From Cristatella mucedo (Eukaryota > Bryozoa > Phylactolaemata > Cristatellidae), in the NCBI GenBank assembly GCA_009760855.2, contig WPIO01000277.1, forward strand, positions 62,001-126,000: 64,000 bases of DNA. The letters are read 5' to 3'. Shown in pieces: positions 59,301 through 64,000 of this stretch. Made by a program: the position numbers and the translations under genes. The notes under the pieces are model-generated. The model was not told the DNA's origin, searched no databases, and saw only the letters and a program-made list of their open reading frames with translations. Positions within the stretch are counted from its first letter, which is position 1, and every line of letters begins with the position of its first letter.

Positions 59301-60770
59301 CATCGAGCACCTGTATGGTTTTTCCGCTTCGTGAATTAGGAAGAAAACCCAATGTAGACGTATGAGCAATAGTCGGGGGGAGGAGTTCCCTAATGCATGT
59401 CTATATATAGGGGGACCTTATACATTGAGATCGATTCTCTAACTACAGATTGGCATCAGGTAACCCACCCCTGCTTCGAACAAGCAAGGGGCAATTAATT
59501 CAAACTGTGCAGCTAAGTGCAGTAGCCTTATGCTGCACCGAATGCAGCCATACCGGTCTGCTTGTTGTCATCATCTCGCTGCGCACGTGTAGCCTTTTCT
59601 TTGTGGGGGGTGGTGGAATTTGGTATAAGGTGGGGCCCAGAGTCTTGCAAGAAAGGTTTCCCTACCTCATTCTCTAATGCCTAGGCCTTTTAATGGAATC
59701 CATATGCGTGCGGCATTCGCTTTAAACTGGGGGGCCATGTATGTACTTTAGTGTAACCCCTAAGTTGCCTCGTTGCCAGTATATTTGGCATTATGTGATC
59801 GTATGTTGCAAAATTTTCAAAGTTACCTGGCTAGTTCGTTGTTTTTTCTGAAATTCATCAGGTCAGGATTTACCCTATTTTGCATACATTTTACAGCGGG
59901 CACTTTTTACACGAAAGAAACTAGATGTGCCCTTTTTTACAACATCCGAGTCATCCGGATTTTCACTAAGCCAGCACAAATTGAAAAAACCGCATATGCG
60001 TTATGTATGCTTGGAACCTGTTTAACATGTATCTTCCATTTACCGGTGCTGCTTTTCTGTGGGGGAATTGTGGTTTTTTCATGGGGGATTAGAATCGCGG
60101 GATATCTTCTGGTCCACCGGCTTTTGTTCACTGACATAATAGCAGGCCGTGCATATGGACCCATGTAAGTAAGACTAATAGCCGAAAAAAAAGCATAACT
60201 AAAAGTTGAGCTTATGTACAGATCAAAAAAGCAAAATCGGGGGAGCAGGGGGCCTGTGCTCTGCTTATGAAGCAGAAGGCTTTTTTTAAAGTTAGTTTTG
60301 TTTTTCCTGTTGGTTGAGCTTTCGGGTCCTGATAATTAACCTTTTTGCTACTAACCGTGCCGGTTTGGTCTAAGTATTTTTTATTTATTTCTGTCGGCTT
60401 ATTAAAAAAAAATATGTTACGCCACGGCGGCCCATGTTGGCCAGCAGGTATGTCACTATGAGTGTTTCGGGTTGAGATTTCCCTGAAAAGATTTAGTGTA
60501 AGTGCCAGATAGTGGGGGGGGCGGCAGTCCTTCGCCTAGCCTAAAAAACAAAATACGAGTTTCTCTGAGGTCACTTGATCCTTAGTGTGCTTATTATTAT
60601 AGTAGGCTGGCGCTTATACTTAGCAAACGTTGTAGCGGTCCGGTTTTAGTCCGATAGTACCAATTGATTCGCGGAAACTCATGCTCACAAGTTTGAGAAG
60701 CTTAAATAGTATTTGGGTCCAAATGTGTGTATTTACGGGCTAGGAGACAGGTTGTGGGTGGCTGCTTTGT
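56375..60770. other. Noisy stretch without recognised genes apart from the ORF at 57280-57954
   Basis: Many homopolymers: A8 at 58964 and 59053, G7 at 58449 and 59194, G8 near 60512. Short ORFs such as 59773-60168 (hydrophobic, 131 codons) show no family motif. The candidate Q-loop exon near 58588 is discussed in the findings. Confidence 0.5.
57280..57954 (-). CDS. Unrecognised 224-codon open reading frame
   Basis: The longest simple ORF in the window, on the minus strand, starting MSCSECICMCLMIVS. It has no signal, repeat or motif that I recognise. Its N-terminal third has a CNHC and scattered Cys, the middle is mixed, and the C-terminus is rich in Lys/Pro (LPSPKPAASQEDIK). It lies in the error-prone 3' part of the window with no matching LINE copy on top. 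It could be an exon of a minus-strand gene, part of a transposon, or chance: an ORF this long is uncommon but not impossible in 64 kb of six-frame sequence. No function is claimed. Confidence 0.25.
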   Translation of the reverse strand: MSCSECICMCLMIVSSPGYALAQAFPVPRLTRSNSSKFQCNHCVLSEEQALQLKTIECLNRREKRMECQSPLLAFVRGTAVDDWAILELFGINVSLRHYHPALAVSAPKKPGLNIPHCNPAGQEVAKPRKYTIINLLKLNLQSVGGKVPRANDKILHSIHGRRTRNISLVLDMQHKYCCLLLHYPLFIRENTESAYRFLQKLGPLPSPKPAASQEDIKIGNKPV

Positions 60771-60774
60771 GGGC

Positions 60775-60862
60775 CGTAAAGTGCCTAGGGGAAGAGATGA
60801 GACGTTCTCTTCTGAGGGCATAGCCTTTATCAAGTGCATTATGTAATATTATTTCTATTATT
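60775..60862 (+). mobile_element. LINE-1f 3' tail with insertions
   Basis: TAAAGTGCCTAGGGGAAGAG, TGAGACGTTCTCTTCTGAGG and CTTTATCAAGTGCATTATG. Several bases longer than the usual tail. Confidence 0.75.
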
Positions 60863-61319
60863 ATGAAAGAGTGTTGTCTATGGGCGTTTTTTTTTTGGGT
60901 ATGGATGACAATGTATGTGTTTAAGTTAACTGGATTTTGCTGCTTCGTGATTTTCCAGCGGGCACACTATTGCTGGTTGCTTGGTCCATTTGCTGTCCAT
61001 AAAGAAAACCGTTGGGCTTCAGAAATCGGTTCGTTGATATATAAGAGGATATTGCAAAAGACATTTAATCCTGGCTTAGGGCTTTGTAGGCACCCGCTAG
61101 TGTTGGGCTTAGGCTTTGTGAGAGAGCGCAGGCTGTACTGCATTGATGACCATGGGAGTGACTGCTTTATAGGGTGCTGTCTTCTCTGTCCTTAATTTCC
61201 TTGCAGTGTTGGGCTTTTGGACAGGGCTTTAAGTAGTATCGAATGTGCTCAAATACCTAGCTGCTTCAGATGACCAATGCATGAGCATTTAGATCTTTGA
61301 TTGTTCATAAAGAAAGCAT

Positions 61320-62045
61320 AATAGTGATAAATAAATAATAATTCACTTGTGATAAAGTGCCCTCAGATAAATCTAATCTTTTTCTAGGCGCTTTCTTTTT
61401 GTGCAACGGAAACGGCGCGATTGTGGTAGCAGGTAGTGTGTGGTATCATATAATACAAAAAATAATGTCATTTATATAGCTTTTGCCCCAAGAGAACTTA
61501 ATCTCTATTGCAGGCGGCTTCCACATCTGGCCTCGGGGGCTGGAGGCCCCCAGTGGGGGCGGGGGGCCCTGTACTATAGTGGGGGGGGGGGGGGGCTCCG
61601 AGAGGAAACCTTCGTAGTCACGGTCCTTGTGCGGGGGCATCGAGCCGCACCTATAACCGCTCAGACCTTGAAACCAGAATGTTTGATAGAAGCAAAACAA
61701 GACATGAATAAAACAATTATTAGGCTATATAGTGGGGTGACATTTGCACAGAGTCTAGCAGTTTGTCAATAAAGCACCTAAAGGACAAAAAATCACAGGG
61801 GGGGGACCGCACTTAAAGGCACTCTCTTTGTTAGGTGCATCGTTTTAAGTTCTTTTTTTTAAATGGGATCAGCAAGTCCAATGGGATGGCGTGACAGATG
61901 TAAGTCGGGAGTGAGTTCCAGGCTTTGGAGTACTTACGAAAACTTTAGCTCAGCAGTCTCCAAAGGATTTTGAGGTTTGTACGAGGTTGGTATGGGTATA
62001 TGCAGTTAGATTTCCGAAAACTAAGCAGATTGGTATGTTGCTTTA
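61320..62045 (-). mobile_element. LINE-1f copy with a SINE-A inserted, many extra bases
   Basis: Outer element: reverse tail at 61335-61400, 3' region resumed at about 61700 (GGGGTGACATTTGCACAG), RT C-terminal at 61900-62040 (GTGAGTTCCAGGCTTTGG, TCTCCAAAGGATTTTGAGG). Compared with 29160-29600 it has repeated one- to three-base insertions. Confidence 0.8.
61455..61660 (-). mobile_element. SINE-A copy (reverse), only clear minus-strand copy
   Basis: CCCCAAGAGAACTTAATCTC TATTGCAGG is the reverse of the SINE-A tail, then CTCGGGGGCTGGAGGCCCCC for the B box. The head is distorted by poly-G (15 G at about 61581). Confidence 0.7.
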
Positions 62046-63189
62046 TATTGTATCATGCGATGAATCTGCTTTAGCTGCTCTTCGTAGGGGTGGGACAATC
62101 GCGGTCCTGCAGTTCCTGCATGTTTCTGGCCGCGAGCATGATTGATTGGGCAGTTACTCAGCCATGAAACGGAAACCTGGTCCACGATCCTCTTTGTTAT
62201 TCGGTCTTCCTGCTCTCATGCATCCGCATAGGGCGAAGGGCTGCTGATTTTTCCCAGGTCGTGCAGCGCTGGAGCCACGATGGCATGTGCTCCCTCGCAC
62301 TGCGATGCCCTGAGTTTGAACGAATTCCTTATTATTAAAGCATTGATAATAATACTAAGAATTGGTGAAGGTGGGCCTAAATTTGGCCCATACCCATGGG
62401 AGGAATGACTTATGATGGCTTTCCTGATGTTGTTTTTCTTCTGAAAATCATCTGAGTTTTCTCTCTGCTCCATTGCTGAGCTTCTTATCATTATCCATAA
62501 TTTAAATAGTGATGTATTCTCCATCTGTAAACTTCCCCAAAAGACTAAACATGGGATGTCACTCTGAAAGAGTTTTGTATAGCACAACTTTACAGCCTAA
62601 GCTGGATGCTTTGCGGTATGCATTCGGTAGCCAAACAGACTTGCATCTCACACCCATTAAGAGGGAAAAAGTGGGAAAGCATAGCAGAGTGTCGGAGAAA
62701 ACCGGTTAGGTAGTTGGAGTGCCATGGCATGGAAGCGTAAGGCAGCCCAAAGGGGCCGCTCGGAAAGGGATGTACCCATATGAGTCTAATCGGCCAGGGC
62801 AGGAGAATAGTTTGTCAGTTGTATAAGAATCATAGAAGCCGGAGTGCCTTTCCACAGTTCTAGGACCTGCAGACGGTCCGATAGCTTCTATCGTCAACAC
62901 GGTGCTTTAAGCAGAGGAATAGAACAGCTAATTTATCTGGTCCATGTATTGACCTGAGGGGGACACGAATTGAGGCTGAAAAAAAACTGGGTGCAGCAGT
63001 TTCAGTTAGGGTATAGTGTATAGGGGAAGAGAAGCCAAAAAGCCGTGCCCGGCCCTATGTGTCAGTACAAGAAAACTTTTGCTCTATATCCTTTCTTGTA
63101 TCAACCGTCTAGACAATTCCATCTCTTGTAGCAAAGGGAGAGGGGCCACGTGGTCAAAAAATCTCTGGGACTTAAAACTCAACCTTGCC

Positions 63190-63960
63190 AAAATAAAATA
63201 TTCCTAGCCATTTGTAGTAGCCTGGTTCCTTTTTTTGGTATCCCAGCCAAAAGTAAATTACAATAATCAAGCCGAGACAGAACTAAAGGAGCCAGTTACA
63301 TTTTTATACATGCCACCATAAAGACAAGCTCCTTATCTTAGATATGGATCAGGCGTGATGGCTAGCTGTAGAAGCAGTCTTCTAAATGATGCTTTTAAAA
63401 TTAAGGCAGCTGTCGTAAACGAAGCATAAATTTTCGGGCTTGTGGTGATGGCGAAGCAACAGCATCACCTATTAGAAGAGGCCTTTTAACCCAGCCACAA
63501 GCTTAGGGTGTCCTATGAGCAGCAGTTCGGTTTTACTGTCATTTAGTTTGAAGAAATTTTTCCGACATCCAAGATCGAATGTCGGCAAGGCAAGAATTCG
63601 GTGTATCAGTTGCTGCTGCAGCTGATTTCCGACGCGGTTTGAATGGGACAAATACGCTGAGTACCGTCAGCATCTAAAAGTAATATCCTATTCCATGGGC
63701 CCTATCCGCTTTACACAGAAGCTGTGTAAAAAATGGAGAACATTTAAGGGACTTGAGGAGGGAACCCTTGAGGGGGACTTCACAGGTGACCCATCTCGTG
63801 TGTTGAAGACCTGACCCCTACACGACTCGGATTGAAAACTATCAGGCCAAGTGCGAATTAAACCAAGCCAGCACTCTGTCTGCTAGGACCGATGGTTTTT
63901 CTGGATATGTTAACCCTCCTTGAGCCTCCTCCCCTGCATTGCCCTCACCCCCACAGTCAC
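63190..63960 (-). mobile_element. LINE-2f copy (reverse), RT region
   Basis: The reverse complement follows 48600-49000 closely: CACGAGATGGGTCACCTG, CCCCCTCAAGGG, GCCCATGGAATAGGATA, TCTTGGATGTCGGAAAAA, AAAACCGAACTGCTGCTCAT. YADD is altered to Y/D-A-D-G. It has extra and missing bases and reaches the window edge. Confidence 0.85.
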
Positions 63961-64000
63961 CCACCTTTTATTTCTTAAGGATTCATCATTAATTTCGTAA

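Noticed and set aside
59773-60168. 131-codon hydrophobic ORF as a membrane protein
   Set aside because: It sits in noisy AT-rich sequence, starts from a non-specific codon and shows no family motif or conserved topology.

Overview
The window looks like animal (metazoan, probably invertebrate) nuclear DNA. It is AT-rich, has long introns with GT..AG splice sites, and is packed with L2/CR1-like LINE fragments, tRNA-derived SINEs and microsatellites. There is no sign of bacterial operons or organelle genes. I cannot name the species from sequence alone.

The main gene is one plus-strand receptor-type protein tyrosine phosphatase (RPTP), spread over at least 16 exons from 12789 to 55051. I rebuilt it by matching splice sites, reading phases and motifs. 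In order it encodes: a fucolectin-type (FTP/F5-8C-like) lectin domain (exons 1-2), a cysteine-rich EGF-like module (exon 3), fibronectin-III-like sequence (exons 4-6), a single transmembrane helix (exon 7), a basic juxtamembrane segment (exons 8-9), and a PTP catalytic domain (exons 9/10-16). The catalytic domain carries KNRF, GYINASYI, YIATQGP, FWQMVWEQ, WKDHSVP and the HCSAGVGRTG P-loop, the last split by an intron. The 5' end (signal peptide, start codon) and the 3' end (Q-loop, any second PTP domain) are not securely found. The first visible exon starts inside a codon, so more exons lie upstream.

Exons 1-13 join with perfect phase. Exons 14, 15 and 16 are each exactly one base too long, and each surplus base sits in a run of A. 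From about 53 kb to the end, repeat copies also show many extra single bases and long homopolymers compared with copies elsewhere in the window. The simplest reading is an unpolished, insertion-rich assembly segment. A decaying 3' half of the gene is the alternative.

The rest is transposon-derived. (i) An L2/CR1-like LINE (called LINE-1f here) has dozens of 5'-truncated copies in both orientations, all ending in a conserved stem-loop tail followed by (ATT)n. (ii) A second non-LTR family (LINE-2f) has endonuclease and reverse transcriptase remnants at 6.25-6.9, 47.96-49.7 and 63.2-63.9 kb. (iii) SINE-A is a tRNA-like head joined to a tail that resembles the LINE-1f tail. (iv) SINE-B is a second tRNA-like SINE with a different tail. 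Window parts: 1-12.8 kb, repeats with no confirmed gene; 12.8-46.6 kb, exons 1-13 with repeat-filled introns; 46.6-53.2 kb, a large LINE-filled intron; 53.2-55.1 kb, the end of the recognisable PTP domain; 55.1-64 kb, noisy sequence with repeats and one unrecognised 224-codon minus-strand ORF.
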